64,000 nucleotides of DNA from Coriobacteriaceae bacterium (lineage in GTDB: Bacteria > Actinomycetota > Coriobacteriia > Coriobacteriales > Atopobiaceae). Below are positions 33,900 to 43,751 of the stretch, one piece after another. A program made the translations under genes and the position numbers. How positions within the stretch are numbered: position 1 is the stretch's first letter; every line of letters starts with the position of its first letter. The notes below the pieces were generated by a model. The model did no database searches. It saw only the letters and a list, made by a program, of their open reading frames with translations, and had not been told where the DNA came from. Location of the stretch: NCBI GenBank assembly GCA_004557505.1, contig SFGZ01000007.1:1-64000 (forward strand), written 5' to 3'.

Positions 33900-34008
33900 G
33901 CGGTGGTTCCTCCCATATGACAAGCGGGTCTTCGGAGCGGGTCGGATGCCAACGATACGTCCTCCTGCGCGAGGCGCGGCGGCCACCACGCCTTCTTCGC
34001 ATCAAATC

Positions 34009-35738
34009 TCACGGGAACGCAAACGTGACGACAAGCGCGCTCGCGAGGAGCCCGCATGACCCCAGCACGGCAAGCGGCCCAAGCCACCGCAACCTCGCGC
34101 CAAGGTCCCGGCGGGCGACGCCGCCAAAGTCAAGCAGCAACATCCCCGCCGGGGGAACGAGCGCCAGCAGGTAACGCACCTGGACTCCTCGGCCAAAGGT
34201 GCCCCCAGGGCGGTGAACGACACGTACAGCGCCGTCACGGCGAGCATCCAACCGGACGCCAGGCCAAGAGCGGCGAGCGCCTTCACGGGCGGACGGGCAA
34301 GAGAGAGGTCGCACCGCGTGCGGTCGAGCACGCACACCAAGAGCGCAAGCCCCAGGAGCAGGGCATTGATCGTCGTACTCTGCACGGAGGATGGCGCCGT
34401 GACATACGGTGCCGAGAACGCCAGCGGCTCAAACGCCACCAGCCTGTCAAGCGAAAGCACATTCGCCGTGGTCGCAAGCATCACGCCGGCGTATCGGATG
34501 GGGTCAGCCAGGATGAAGCCGATCTGGCTTCCCTGGGAAACTCCAGCAGACCCCTGCGGATCGCCCCCTCCCGGAGCAACTGCGAAGCGGACGGCAAACG
34601 AGGCGAGCATGGCGACCGCGGCAAGCACCACCAGCGCGCGATAGCGCACGCACGCCTGGCGGGACGAGAACCGCCTGCTGGGGACCGCGAGGAAGGGGGC
34701 GAGCAGGGGGAAGTAGACCGCACGCACAAGCGCACCCAAAACGAAGGGGACGAGCGGAGAAGAGGCCTCGCGAACGGAGAGGTTGTCGTGCCCCTTTTGG
34801 TAAATGCCCACGAACGCGGCGAACGCATACGCGACAAGCGACACGGACCAGGTGTCATACGTGTAGCTTGCCGAGAGGATCACCAGCGTCGGGAAGAGCG
34901 AGAACACCCCAAGTGCAAGCCTGCCGCCCCTCAGACGACGCATGGCGGCGAGCATCGTCAACGAGTAGAACAGCACTCCCGCGACGCGGCCCGCAATGTA
35001 GCGGCCGTCGAACCCCAGGTGCAGCAGCCGGCCGAACCAGAGCCCGACCGCGTTGGGGATGTTGCCCACATGAGCCGGGGCCACCCAGGTCCCACCTCCC
35101 AAGACGCTGGCCCCCTCGCAGACAAGGGGGTCAGCGTTCCTCTCGGCATCAGCGAGAAAGTCGTGGACGGCCGCCCTCGCCTCGGCATCCCTCTTCGTGG
35201 GGAGCACGCGCCGACCCTCGATGAGCTGCGACCAGTCGTGGGCGTTATGCGTGGCCATGATGACGTCCGCGCCCGTGTACTCCGCGTCCACCACGTAGGA
35301 CATGGCGTTCGCGACGTCGAAGTGCGTGAACCCATCCCATGAGGACGAGGCGTAGCCGGGGAGGAGGAAGGCGCACAGCACCCCGGAGCACAGCGACATG
35401 GCGAAGAAGGCGTACTCGGGGGAGGCGCGCAGCAGGTCGTGAATCCCGACGGGACGGGGGCGGGCCATCGGGCCCGGTGCCGGGCCCGATGCGGCACCAC
35501 CCTCTCGGGGCACGGGCCCCCTCCGCGCCCAAAGGCGCCCGCGCAGCCATAGCGCCAACGGAAGCGAGAGCGCGAAGAAGACGAGCATGCGCGCGGGCCG
35601 CCAGTCCGAAGGCGCGAGGGGGCTCGAGACCGGCGCCCCGAACAGGGTGCCGACCTCGAGCAGCACGCATGCGAGGATGGACCACAGCCCCGCAACGGCC
35701 CACCGCGCGCAGCGCTCGCCGCGAGAGCCCTCCTCCAT
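34009..35738 (-). pseudogene. DUF2142-family membrane protein interrupted by a frameshift near the 3' end
   Basis: A membrane protein of about 575 residues with ten or more helices and a large early extracytoplasmic loop (YASSSWDGFTHFDVANAMSY region) typical of DUF2142 proteins in cell-wall polymer loci. The frame reads well from the ATG at 35736-35738 (overlapping the tyrS stop) down to TALGAP, then turns into Cys/Arg-rich nonsense and stops at 34002. The adjacent frame carries the expected ending, FGRGVQVRYLLALVPPAGML then LLDFGG..., stopping at 34009. Adding one G to the run of five (34202-34206) restores TALGGTFGRGVQVRYLL. Either a sequencing indel in the homopolymer or a real, possibly phase-variable, mutation. 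Confidence 0.8.
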
Positions 35739-36982
35739 CACACCAGCTTTGCCCAGCGCTTCTTGCCGCTCTGAAGCACGGTGCCCGCCGAGAAGAGCGC
35801 GGGGTCCACGTTGTAGCACTTGGGCTCCACGGCCTTGCCGTCGATCCTGACGCCACCGCCGTCGATGAGGCGGCGCGCCTCGCCCGTGCCGCCGGCGATC
35901 CTGACGTCCACCAGCAGCTTTGCCAGGTAGACCTTGCCCTCGTCGTTCACCTGGACCGTGGAGAGGGGGAACTCCGCGATGTCCTCGGGTGCCTCGCCCT
36001 TCTTGAACGTGGCGTCAAAGGCCGCCTGGGCTGCATCGCCCGCGCCCGCGCCGTGGTAGAGGTCGCAGATGTTGCGGGCAAGCTCGCGCTTGAGGGCGTA
36101 CGGATCTGCCGTGCCATCCTTGAACTGGGCGTCAACGGCGTCGATCTGGTCGATGGAGAGCGTGGAGCACAGGCGGAAGTAGAGGGGCACCAGCTCGTCA
36201 GTGATGGACATGACCTTGCCGTACATGTCGTCGGCGGGGTCGGTGAGGCCGACGTAGTTCTTGTAGGACTTGGACATCTTCTTCACGCCGTCGGTGCCCA
36301 CGAGCAGCGGCACCGTAAGCGCCACCTGCGGCTCCATGCCCATGGCGCGCATGAGGTCGCGGCCGGCGAGCAGGTTGAAGATCTGGTCGTTGCCGCCCAT
36401 CTCGACGTCCGCCTTCACCACGACGGAGTCATAGGCCTGAAGGACCGGGTAGATGAACTCGTGCAGGGCGATGGACTGCCCGTTGGCGTAGCGGTTGTGG
36501 AAGTCCTCTCGCTCGAGGATGCGCGCCACGTTGAACTGGCTCATGAGCTCGAGCATCTTGGAGAGGTCGAGGGGCTTCAGCCAGTCGCCGTTGTGGACGA
36601 TGGTGGTCTTCTCGGGGTCCAGCACCTTCATGGCCTGCGCCACGTAGGTCTTGGCGTTGGCCTCGACCTGCTCCTCGGTGAGGGGCGGCCGGGTGGAGTC
36701 GCGGCCGGACGGGTCGCCGATGAGGGCGGTGCCGTTGCCAATGATGAGCGTGACCTTGTGGCCCAGGTCCTGGAACTGGCGCATCTTGCGCAGGGGGACG
36801 GCGTGGCCGAGGTGAAGGTCGGGGCTGGTGGGGTCGACGCCCAGCTTGACGTTGAGCGGAACCCCGCGCTCAAGCTTCTTGCGAAGCTCGTCCATGGGCA
36901 CGATCTGCATGGTGCCTGACGTGATGACCTTCAGCTGTTCTTCGACTGGCAACAAAGCTCCGCCCTCCGTGTGTGCTCGCAT
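35738..36982 (-). CDS. tyrS: Tyrosyl-tRNA synthetase
   Basis: A class I synthetase of about 414 residues. HIGH-type LHLGHAVPLRKMRQFQDLGH, the tyrosine-site HEFIYPVLQAYDSVVV and GGNDQIFNLLAGRDL, and KMSKS (VKKMSKSYKNYVG) are present, ending with an S4-type RNA-binding domain (GTGEARRLIDGGGVRIDG). It charges tRNA-Tyr. The start is uncertain: the ATG at 36980-36982 has no good ribosome site, while a TTG at 36953-36955 (or 36950-36952) follows GGAGGGCGG at eight bases and gives a normal-length protein. No T-box leader fits in the short upstream gap. Its stop overlaps the DUF2142 start. Confidence 0.94.
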   Translation of the reverse strand: MRAHTEGGALLPVEEQLKVITSGTMQIVPMDELRKKLERGVPLNVKLGVDPTSPDLHLGHAVPLRKMRQFQDLGHKVTLIIGNGTALIGDPSGRDSTRPPLTEEQVEANAKTYVAQAMKVLDPEKTTIVHNGDWLKPLDLSKMLELMSQFNVARILEREDFHNRYANGQSIALHEFIYPVLQAYDSVVVKADVEMGGNDQIFNLLAGRDLMRAMGMEPQVALTVPLLVGTDGVKKMSKSYKNYVGLTDPADDMYGKVMSITDELVPLYFRLCSTLSIDQIDAVDAQFKDGTADPYALKRELARNICDLYHGAGAGDAAQAAFDATFKKGEAPEDIAEFPLSTVQVNDEGKVYLAKLLVDVRIAGGTGEARRLIDGGGVRIDGKAVEPKCYNVDPALFSAGTVLQSGKKRWAKLV

Positions 36983-37076
36983 GTCTTCGCGGACCGCACC
37001 CGCGACCGCGCACGCACAAGGATAGCGCAGCTTGGTGCCGCGCGCCCGCCGCAGAAGGCGTCGCAGGCAAAGCCGC

Positions 37077-38171
37077 CTAGCGCACGGCGCCATGCGAGCG
37101 GCGCTTCGCAGCGCGCCTCACCGCCGCATACGCAACGCTTGGCACGCCGACGAGGACAAACACCATGGCCGCCTCATAGAGCGGGTGCTTCGCAAAGCAA
37201 GCGCTCAGCCCTGACGCGACTCGCGCCCCAATCCAGTTGATCACGGGGATGTGGAACAGGTACACGTACAGGGACGCCGAGGAGAGCGTGACGAGCGCGC
37301 CCTTCGCGCGCCCGCCCAACGCCCTGAGGCGCGGCTCCAACATGCGCACCACGCAGAACAGGCCCGCCGCGTACGTGGCGGCGAGCGGGAAGAACGCGTT
37401 CACGGGATACGAGTCATACGTTGGCGATGAAACGTTCACGGCATGCCCGATGGCGTACATGAGCGCCGGCGAGGCGAGCGTCGCAACAACCGCCGCCACG
37501 CGGACTGCACGGGTGTCTGGCACGTGCCCGGACAGGTAGTGGCCCAAGAGGAAGTAGAAGACGGACGTGTTCGCAAGAAGGGGCCAGCCCTGCACCGCAC
37601 TCACGTCCTCCGGCCTCACAAGGTGGGCCCATGAGAGGGTTGGCGCCACAAACGCGAGGAGGAATCCGCCGGCCAGAAGCCCGCGAAGCAGGCGCGGCCT
37701 GTCGGCCGCAAGCGAGAGGAGCGGCGTCACGCAGTAGACGCCGATGATCGCGTAGAAGAACCAGTATGTGTCGTTGATCGTGTTGCCTAAGAGCCCATGG
37801 GCAAAGGCCCGCAGAGAGAAGTCCCTGGCGATGTCGCGCGCACCCCAGAAGGAGTCCGGGAAGAGTCCGTACGCAAGGTAGCAGGCAGCGCTTCCCACGA
37901 GAAGCGCCACGCCAACCCTAAGGACCCGCTTGCGGAAGAACTCCCTCGTGGTGTAGCGGGTGCGATACCCCATGAGGTTTGCGCCGCTCAGCATCATGAA
38001 CACGGGGACGGCAAAGATGAAGGCCGCCTGTTGCGCGAGGGCGATGTTCCATTCGTGCCCGCGATCGGGCCCAAACACGCCAAGCGAGCAGTGCAGGGCG
38101 ACGACGGCAAAGCACGAGAGGACATTGAGGACGTCCTCGAAGTAGAGCCGAGAGCGAGCGGACGCACCCAA
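37077..38171 (-). CDS. Acyltransferase family 3 membrane protein
   Basis: A 364-residue protein with about ten membrane helices and the family start SRLYFEDVLNVLSCFAVVAL followed by HCSL with its key histidine; VFMMLSGANLMGYR and FFRKRVLRV follow. The family O-acetylates or acylates cell-surface sugars. I start it at the TTG 38169-38171 because GGAGG stands seven bases upstream and the conserved region begins at once. The open frame runs to 38402, overlapping the divergent gene, with no site or coding look. Likely a surface-polysaccharide acyltransferase, beside two other envelope-type membrane proteins. Confidence 0.85.
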   Translation of the reverse strand: MGASARSRLYFEDVLNVLSCFAVVALHCSLGVFGPDRGHEWNIALAQQAAFIFAVPVFMMLSGANLMGYRTRYTTREFFRKRVLRVGVALLVGSAACYLAYGLFPDSFWGARDIARDFSLRAFAHGLLGNTINDTYWFFYAIIGVYCVTPLLSLAADRPRLLRGLLAGGFLLAFVAPTLSWAHLVRPEDVSAVQGWPLLANTSVFYFLLGHYLSGHVPDTRAVRVAAVVATLASPALMYAIGHAVNVSSPTYDSYPVNAFFPLAATYAAGLFCVVRMLEPRLRALGGRAKGALVTLSSASLYVYLFHIPVINWIGARVASGLSACFAKHPLYEAAMVFVLVGVPSVAYAAVRRAAKRRSHGAVR

Positions 38172-38379
38172 TGCGGACCCTCCGATTTTCTGGCGTTGCC
38201 ATAACTGGCCTGAGATCTTGGAAACCTGATGGTAGGGCCTGCGCCGAATGGACGCAAGGCCTGGGCCAGGCTCGACTTCCACCATGCCAGGAGTAGCATA
38301 CGAACGGAATCTGCCCACTTCGTCGCTCGTCCTCAACGCGCCGTCAACGCGCCGCCGCCCTGAGTGAGATTGGATCTTC

Positions 38380-40386
38380 GTGCCCATCGCCATCCCTGTC
38401 ATGCTTCTCGTGCTCTACGCGCCCGCATGCTGCGTCCTTGTCGCCGCAGGCACCTCCACGTGCGCCTCTCTCGCCCTCTCCCCCGCCATCACAACGGCGT
38501 GGCTCGGGGTTGCCGGGGTCACCTACGCGCTTGCCGGGATTCCGGCAAACCCCATCACGATGCTTGTGCCCCCGGTCATCGCCTCGCTGCCCGTTGCCTT
38601 CCTTCTCAGCCGCCACCGCCCAATGCCTCCCATGCTTGGGCGTGGCCTCACCCCACGGGCCGCCCTGCTCTACGTCGCCGCAGGCACTGTCGCCTGCCTC
38701 TTTGTCTTTGTCTCTCGGGATTCCCTCATGGGCGGCTTCATCATGCAGTGGGACAACGACACGCACCTGGGGGTCATCCGTGCGTTTGCCGACTCGCAGA
38801 GCATGTCATCCCTGCGCGCAAGCTCCTACCTCACCGCTGCGGACGCCACGGCCAGCCCCTTTGGCGGGACGGCCGCCATAGCCGGCTTCTACCCCGCCGC
38901 CTTCCACGGGCTGTGCGCGCTTGTCGTCCTTGGCGCTGGGATATCCGCACCCGCGGCCATCAACGCCTTCGTCACCGTGGTCGGCTCCGTTGTCTTCCCC
39001 CTCGCGATGGCGCTCTGCACCTCCGAGGTGTTCGAGGGTGACCGTGTGGCGCTGCTCTCCGGTGCCATACTGTGCTGCCTCTTCCCCGCCATGCCCTACG
39101 CGACAACCGTCTTCGGTCCGCTCTACCCCAACATCTTCGCCTTTGCGCTGCTGCCTCTGGGCGTGGCGCTTGTCTTCAGCTTCATGAATGACAGGAGGCG
39201 GGCGAGCGCGCCGGGCATTGCCGCCCTCTTCGTCACCGTCGTCTCCCTTGTGTTCACGCATCCCAACGCCGTCTTTGCGCTTGGCGTGCTCACGGTGCCC
39301 TCCCTTGCGGCGTATGCCGCTCGCGAGCAGAGGCGTCGCGGGCGCCCCCGCGCGCAGGCCTGGGGCGCGGGGGCGGGAATTCTTGCCGCGGCCGTCACGG
39401 CCTGGGTTGCCCTCTTCAACGCGCCGTTCCTCCACGACATAGTCTCCAATTGCTGGGGCACCTACGAAAGCGTCGAGGGCGCCCTGTGCGAGCAGGTGCT
39501 GCTCATCACCAGCAGCTACCTCCACGAGCTGGGCGGGGGCCAGCCCCTCCTGTTTGCCCTGGCTGCCATTGGGGCCATATGCGACCTCGTTCGGCGAGGG
39601 CGGCCCGGGTTGGTGGCTTCGTATGTGGCGCTCCAGGCCATGTGCGTCGTCTCGGCATCGACGGAGGGGGTTGTCAGGCAGCTCGTCACCGGCTTCTGGT
39701 ATACGGACTCGAACCGCCTTGCGGCGCTTCTCGCCATCCCCGCCATCATGTTTGCATCGGAGGGGGTCTCGGGAATATGCCAGGCCACCCAGCGGCTCCT
39801 GGGAAAGCCGTCGAAGCGCCCCGGGCTCCGCGCGGCGGCACGTGCCGTCCCAGCGCTTGTTGCCATCGCCCTCGTCGCAGCCGAGGCGGTTGCCCCCCTC
39901 CCCCACAGCGGGACGCTTGGTCGCCTTCGCCACGATGCCAAGGCCGCGTATGGCAGGTGGAACTCCCTCAACAGCGAAGAGACGCGCGGCGCGTTGCGTG
40001 ACATCAAGGAGATCGTGGGGGACGACACCGTTGCCAACTCGACGTACGATGGGAGCCTGTATGCCTACGGCACCAACGGCATCCGCACGCTCTACAGGAC
40101 AAACGATGCGTTGGGAGACCCCGGCGACCCACGCGATACCGCCGGCGCGCAGCTTGTCCGCACCAGACTCAACCAGATCGCAACCGATGCGAGCGTCCGG
40201 GCAGAGGCGAGGCGCAGGGGTATACGCTGGGTGCTGCAGATGGACGTGACGGGAGGGTCCCAGCAAGCGGACGTCTCGTATCGCCCCGAGGACTGGACCG
40301 GCATCGAGTCCATTGACGAGGACACCCCCGGGTTCCAGCTCGCCTACGCGAATGGGAGCATGCGGCTATACCGCGTGGTCGAGTAG
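38380..40386 (+). CDS. DUF6541-type polytopic membrane protein
   Basis: A 668-residue protein with about twelve to fourteen membrane helices in its first 500 residues and a soluble C-terminal tail of about 140 residues. FIMQWDNDTHLGVIRAFADS holds an early acidic motif, as in GT-C glycosyltransferase-like proteins, and FPAMPYATTVFGPLYPNIFA is typical of DUF6541. These proteins may transfer lipid-linked sugars, but this is inference. The start may be the GTG at 38380-38382 or the ATG at 38401-38403; neither has a strong ribosome site. It is divergent from the acyltransferase and upstream of the PBP gene. Confidence 0.78.
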   Translation: MPIAIPVMLLVLYAPACCVLVAAGTSTCASLALSPAITTAWLGVAGVTYALAGIPANPITMLVPPVIASLPVAFLLSRHRPMPPMLGRGLTPRAALLYVAAGTVACLFVFVSRDSLMGGFIMQWDNDTHLGVIRAFADSQSMSSLRASSYLTAADATASPFGGTAAIAGFYPAAFHGLCALVVLGAGISAPAAINAFVTVVGSVVFPLAMALCTSEVFEGDRVALLSGAILCCLFPAMPYATTVFGPLYPNIFAFALLPLGVALVFSFMNDRRRASAPGIAALFVTVVSLVFTHPNAVFALGVLTVPSLAAYAAREQRRRGRPRAQAWGAGAGILAAAVTAWVALFNAPFLHDIVSNCWGTYESVEGALCEQVLLITSSYLHELGGGQPLLFALAAIGAICDLVRRGRPGLVASYVALQAMCVVSASTEGVVRQLVTGFWYTDSNRLAALLAIPAIMFASEGVSGICQATQRLLGKPSKRPGLRAAARAVPALVAIALVAAEAVAPLPHSGTLGRLRHDAKAAYGRWNSLNSEETRGALRDIKEIVGDDTVANSTYDGSLYAYGTNGIRTLYRTNDALGDPGDPRDTAGAQLVRTRLNQIATDASVRAEARRRGIRWVLQMDVTGGSQQADVSYRPEDWTGIESIDEDTPGFQLAYANGSMRLYRVVE

Positions 40387-40474
40387 CCCCGCAGGTGCCT
40401 GCCGCCGCGGGGATCGCGCGCGAAGCCCCCCGGCGTCCACGCAGAACGGACACAAGCCCCTAGAATCCATTCTC

Positions 40475-40480
40475 TATAAT
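40475..40480 (+). promoter_or_regulatory. -10 box of the penicillin-binding protein gene
   Basis: A perfect TATAAT 33 bases before the ATG at 40513. No convincing -35 box is seen at 16-18 bases upstream. Confidence 0.5.
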
Positions 40481-40512
40481 GAGGGCCGATTGTGTCCACA
40501 CAAGGAGGTTCC

Positions 40513-42747
40513 ATGGGCATCAGAACCCGCAGGGCTCACAAGCACTCCAGCACGCATGCCGCCGGCTTTGGCATCGCCGGCGTCTTTGGCTTCATAGCGC
40601 TCTTCGCGTTGGCGCTGGCCCTCTCCCTGGGCACGGTCGTGGACTCGTGGCTTCAGGACCTGCCCGACTACGAGTCGGCAGACGCCTACCTCGTCGCCGA
40701 GCCCACCATCGTCTATGCCGCCGACGGCACGGAGGTGGCCCAGTACTACCTCCAGAACCGGCGCTCCATCACGCTCGACGGGATCTCCGACTATGTGAAG
40801 AAGGGCACGGTCGACGTCGAGGACCAGCGCTTCTACCACCACAACGGCGTTGACCCCCAGGGCATCATGCGCGCCGTCGCGAGCCAGCTCATCGGCCGCT
40901 CCGAAGGCGCGTCCACCATCACGCAGCAGCTCGTGAGGAACACGGTCCTCTCGTCCGAGCAGTTCGATCAGACGCTCAAGCGCAAGGTCCGCGAGGCATA
41001 CATCGCCATCCAGATGGAGAAGACCTACTCCAAGGACCAGATCCTCAACATGTACCTCAACACCATCTACTACGGCGAGGGCGCCTACGGCATCGAGGCC
41101 GCAAGCGTCACCTACTTCAACAAGCACGCCTCCGAGCTCACGCTGGCCGAGGCGGCCGCGCTCGTGGGCATCCCCAACTCGCCCTCCTACTACGACCCCC
41201 TCGTGAACCCCGATGCCTGCGTCGCCCGCCGCAACAAGGTCCTGGGCAACATGCTCGAGATGGGCGACATCACGCAGGAGGAGCACGACGAGGCGGTCGC
41301 CGAGGAGCTCGCCCTCAACCCCGGTTCGCTGCAGGACGAGTCGTCGGGGTCCTACCCCTACTTCACCGACTACGTGAAGACGCTCCTCCAGAGCGACTTT
41401 GACAACGACACCATCCTCAAGGGCGGTCTGAGGGTCTACACCACCCTTGAGCCCGACAAGCAGCAGGCCGCCGAGGACGCCGCCGACAGCCTCATCTCCA
41501 ACTCCGGCAACGACGAACTCTCCGCCGCGCTGGTCTCCATCGACAACACCAACGGACACATCGTGGCCATGGTGGGCGGCACCAACTACGGCTATGACGA
41601 GAGCAAGGGGCAAAGCTCCCTCAACCTCGCGGTGAGCCAGCGGCAGGCGGGCTCCAGCTTCAAGCCGTTCATGCTCATGGCCGCCATGATCGACGGCATG
41701 AGTCCCACGATCATCCTCAACTGCAACTCGCCCATGCAGATCACGTCCACCTGGTCGCCCCACAACTACGAGAACGCGCAGTACGGCTACGTGTCGCTCG
41801 CGCGCGCGACCGAGCTCTCGTCGAACACCGCCTATGCGCAGGTGGTCATGGCCGTCGGCGTCGATAGGCTCATCGAGACGGCACACCTCATGGGCATCGA
41901 CTCGGATCTCGCGTCCGTCCCCTCGCTGGTGTTGGGCTCCTCGGGCGTCACGCCGCTTGAGATGTGCGAGGCCTACAGCGTCTTTGCCACCAACGGAGTA
42001 CACCGCGACGCCATCGCGATCACCAAGATCGAGGACCGCAACGGCAACACGGTCTACGAGCACGAGGACGACCCCAAGCAGGTCATCGACGAGGGCGTCG
42101 CCCAGGACGCGCGCAAGGTCCTCGAAGGCGTCGTCCGCGCCGGCTACACCACAAACTACGTACACAACCGCTTCAGCGCCAACCAGCCCGTAGGCGGCAA
42201 GACCGGCACCTCGGACAAGGCCGACAACCTCTGGTTCTGCGGCTTCACGCCGCAGCTCACCACCACGGTGTGGGTGGGCAACCGAGACAACAACCGGGCC
42301 GCGTACTACAGGGGTTCGCTGGCCTCGACGCCCACGACGGCCCAGCCCATCTGGACCAACTACATGAACGCCGTGCTCAAGGGCGTGGATCGCGAGGAGT
42401 TCCCCAAGTCCACCGAGGCCGTCGACTACAAGGCCAACGGCTCCTGGACCTTCGTGGGCACCTCTGCCTCCACCAACTCGAGCCCGTCATGGAACAGCGC
42501 CCCCGAGACCACGACCAACTCCACGACGACCGAGACCACCACCAACGCCACCACGACGGACACGAGAGAGACCAACGCGAGCAACACCGAGACAAGCGCC
42601 GGAACCGGTGGGGCCGACGGCAACGGCGGAAACGAAAACGGCGGGACCGGCGGCAACGGAAACGGCGGCAATGGCGGCGGCGAGAACACAGGCGCCGACA
42701 CGGGCACGAACGCCGGCGCCAACGCGGGCGGAGCCACGGGCCAGTAG
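40513..42747 (+). CDS. Class A penicillin-binding protein (transglycosylase/transpeptidase)
   Basis: A 744-residue bifunctional murein synthase. One N-terminal membrane helix (about 20-45) is followed by the GT51 transglycosylase motifs DVEDQRFYHHNGVDPQG and GASTITQQLVRNTVL, then the transpeptidase with SSFKPF (active-site serine), SSNTAYAQ and GGKTGTSDKADNLWF. It builds and cross-links glycan strands outside the membrane. The ATG at 40513-40515 is chosen over an earlier one because AAGGAGG lies five bases upstream. The last 100 residues are a Thr/Asn- then Gly/Asn/Ala-rich low-complexity tail, which probably spans or contacts the wall. Two hairpins follow the stop. Confidence 0.95.
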   Translation: MGIRTRRAHKHSSTHAAGFGIAGVFGFIALFALALALSLGTVVDSWLQDLPDYESADAYLVAEPTIVYAADGTEVAQYYLQNRRSITLDGISDYVKKGTVDVEDQRFYHHNGVDPQGIMRAVASQLIGRSEGASTITQQLVRNTVLSSEQFDQTLKRKVREAYIAIQMEKTYSKDQILNMYLNTIYYGEGAYGIEAASVTYFNKHASELTLAEAAALVGIPNSPSYYDPLVNPDACVARRNKVLGNMLEMGDITQEEHDEAVAEELALNPGSLQDESSGSYPYFTDYVKTLLQSDFDNDTILKGGLRVYTTLEPDKQQAAEDAADSLISNSGNDELSAALVSIDNTNGHIVAMVGGTNYGYDESKGQSSLNLAVSQRQAGSSFKPFMLMAAMIDGMSPTIILNCNSPMQITSTWSPHNYENAQYGYVSLARATELSSNTAYAQVVMAVGVDRLIETAHLMGIDSDLASVPSLVLGSSGVTPLEMCEAYSVFATNGVHRDAIAITKIEDRNGNTVYEHEDDPKQVIDEGVAQDARKVLEGVVRAGYTTNYVHNRFSANQPVGGKTGTSDKADNLWFCGFTPQLTTTVWVGNRDNNRAAYYRGSLASTPTTAQPIWTNYMNAVLKGVDREEFPKSTEAVDYKANGSWTFVGTSASTNSSPSWNSAPETTTNSTTTETTTNATTTDTRETNASNTETSAGTGGADGNGGNENGGTGGNGNGGNGGGENTGADTGTNAGANAGGATGQ

Positions 42748-42769
42748 CGCTGGGGGGATGCGCTGCCCC

Positions 42770-42808
42770 GCGGGGACGGCCCGGCGCGGGTCCATGGGCC
42801 GTCCCCGC
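42770..42808. terminator. Strong hairpin between convergent PBP and argR genes
   Basis: A perfect 13-base stem (arms 42770-42782 and 42796-42808) with a 13-base loop, lying 22 bases after the PBP stop. There is no T-run, so it may act as a bidirectional or Rho-assisted terminator. Confidence 0.55.
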
Positions 42809-42834
42809 ACTGCTCCCGCGCGAGCCGCACGGCA

Positions 42835-42869
42835 AGAGGGGCCTCGGCGAGAATCGCCGGGGTCCCTCT
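42835..42869. terminator. Second hairpin between convergent PBP and argR genes
   Basis: A 16-base stem with two non-paired positions and a three-base loop (arms 42835-42850 and 42854-42869), lying 88 bases past the argR stop on its strand. No T-run is present. Confidence 0.5.
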
Positions 42870-42957
42870 CCCATTGCCGCATGGACTCCTTGCCCCGCCC
42901 GGCCAGACGGCGCGGGCGCGCGCCTCCGGGCAGGCCGTGGCCCGCCGGCCGGCGCAT

Positions 42958-43392
42958 CTACTTCGAGTTGCCGAGCTTCTTCACGAGCGCCTGCAGGTCG
43001 GCCGCATGCTGGCCGTCCATCGCAACCACGAGCACCGTGTCGTTGCCGGCGACAGAGCCCAACGCATGGGAGAGCGCGGCGCCGTCGATGGCCGCGGCGA
43101 CGCCCGAGGCGGTCCCCGGCTGGCACTTGATCACCACGAGGTTCTCGGCCCTGAGCACGTCCACCACGAACTCGGAGAGCATCCGCTGCAGGTGAAGGTC
43201 CTCGGAAAGCACGTAGATGCCCTCGGGGAGCTTGCGCAGGCCCATCTCGGTGATGTCCCTCGAGACCGTCGCCTGCGTACACGAGAAGCCCATTGCCTGG
43301 AGCTCCTCCACCAGCGCGCGCTGGGTGCGAATGGACTTGTTGCGGATTATCTGCCTGATGGCTTCCTGCCTGTTGTTTCTCTGCTTAGCCAC
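42958..43392 (-). CDS. argR: Arginine repressor
   Basis: A 144-residue protein with the two ArgR domains: an N-terminal winged helix (RQEAIRQIIRNKSIRTQRAL, CTQATVSRDITEMGLRKL) and a C-terminal arginine-binding oligomerisation domain (GTASGVAAAIDGAALSHALG, then SVAGNDTVLVV). It represses arginine biosynthesis or activates its breakdown when arginine is plentiful. The GTG at 43390-43392 is taken because GAGAGG lies six bases upstream and matches the family start; the frame is open to 43470. No arginine genes are in the window, so it acts elsewhere and perhaps on itself. Confidence 0.93.
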   Translation of the reverse strand: MAKQRNNRQEAIRQIIRNKSIRTQRALVEELQAMGFSCTQATVSRDITEMGLRKLPEGIYVLSEDLHLQRMLSEFVVDVLRAENLVVIKCQPGTASGVAAAIDGAALSHALGSVAGNDTVLVVAMDGQHAADLQALVKKLGNSK

Positions 43393-43456
43393 GTAAAACC
43401 TCTCAACGAACTGTCTGCCTTTTGGTCCACCAAAAAACGGTGAATACTTCCTTTGG

Positions 43457-43462
43457 ATTATA
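43457..43462 (-). promoter_or_regulatory. -10 box for argR
   Basis: A perfect TATAAT on the minus strand, 64 bases before the GTG start. The surrounding GTATAATCC/GAATA bases resemble half of an ARG box, so self-regulation is possible but not clear. The rest of the divergent spacer 43393-43751 holds no supported gene. Confidence 0.4.
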
Positions 43463-43751
43463 CGTATCAAAGTTAGCGCATCCGCATGCGTTCACACAGG
43501 GGCCACACATGCACCATACCTGCGGTATTTGGGAGTCGCTACCCGGAGAAAGGTCAATGCCGTGCCGCTTGTGGCAACATTTTATCGCATTTGCGCCACT
43601 TGGGGGACTCCCGGGCGCCGGAAACCCAACACTGCCCTATAGTGCATACATGATACGTGAGGCGGCATTCCGGATGGCCGGCCCGGCCGCTCGCCATTCG
43701 CAAAGCTGCATCGACCTTTGGCACGCCCGCGCGCCACGCAAGGAGGGGGTC

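Noticed and set aside
31413..33920. An 835-codon open frame opposite the U32 gene, and similar long frames opposite the surface-protein, PBP, HelD and UlaA genes (25685-27643, 40474-42165, 47026-48675, 60991-62814)
   Set aside because: These run antisense to genes with clear motifs; long antisense frames are expected in high-GC DNA, and their translations are Arg/Gly/His/Val-rich without domains.
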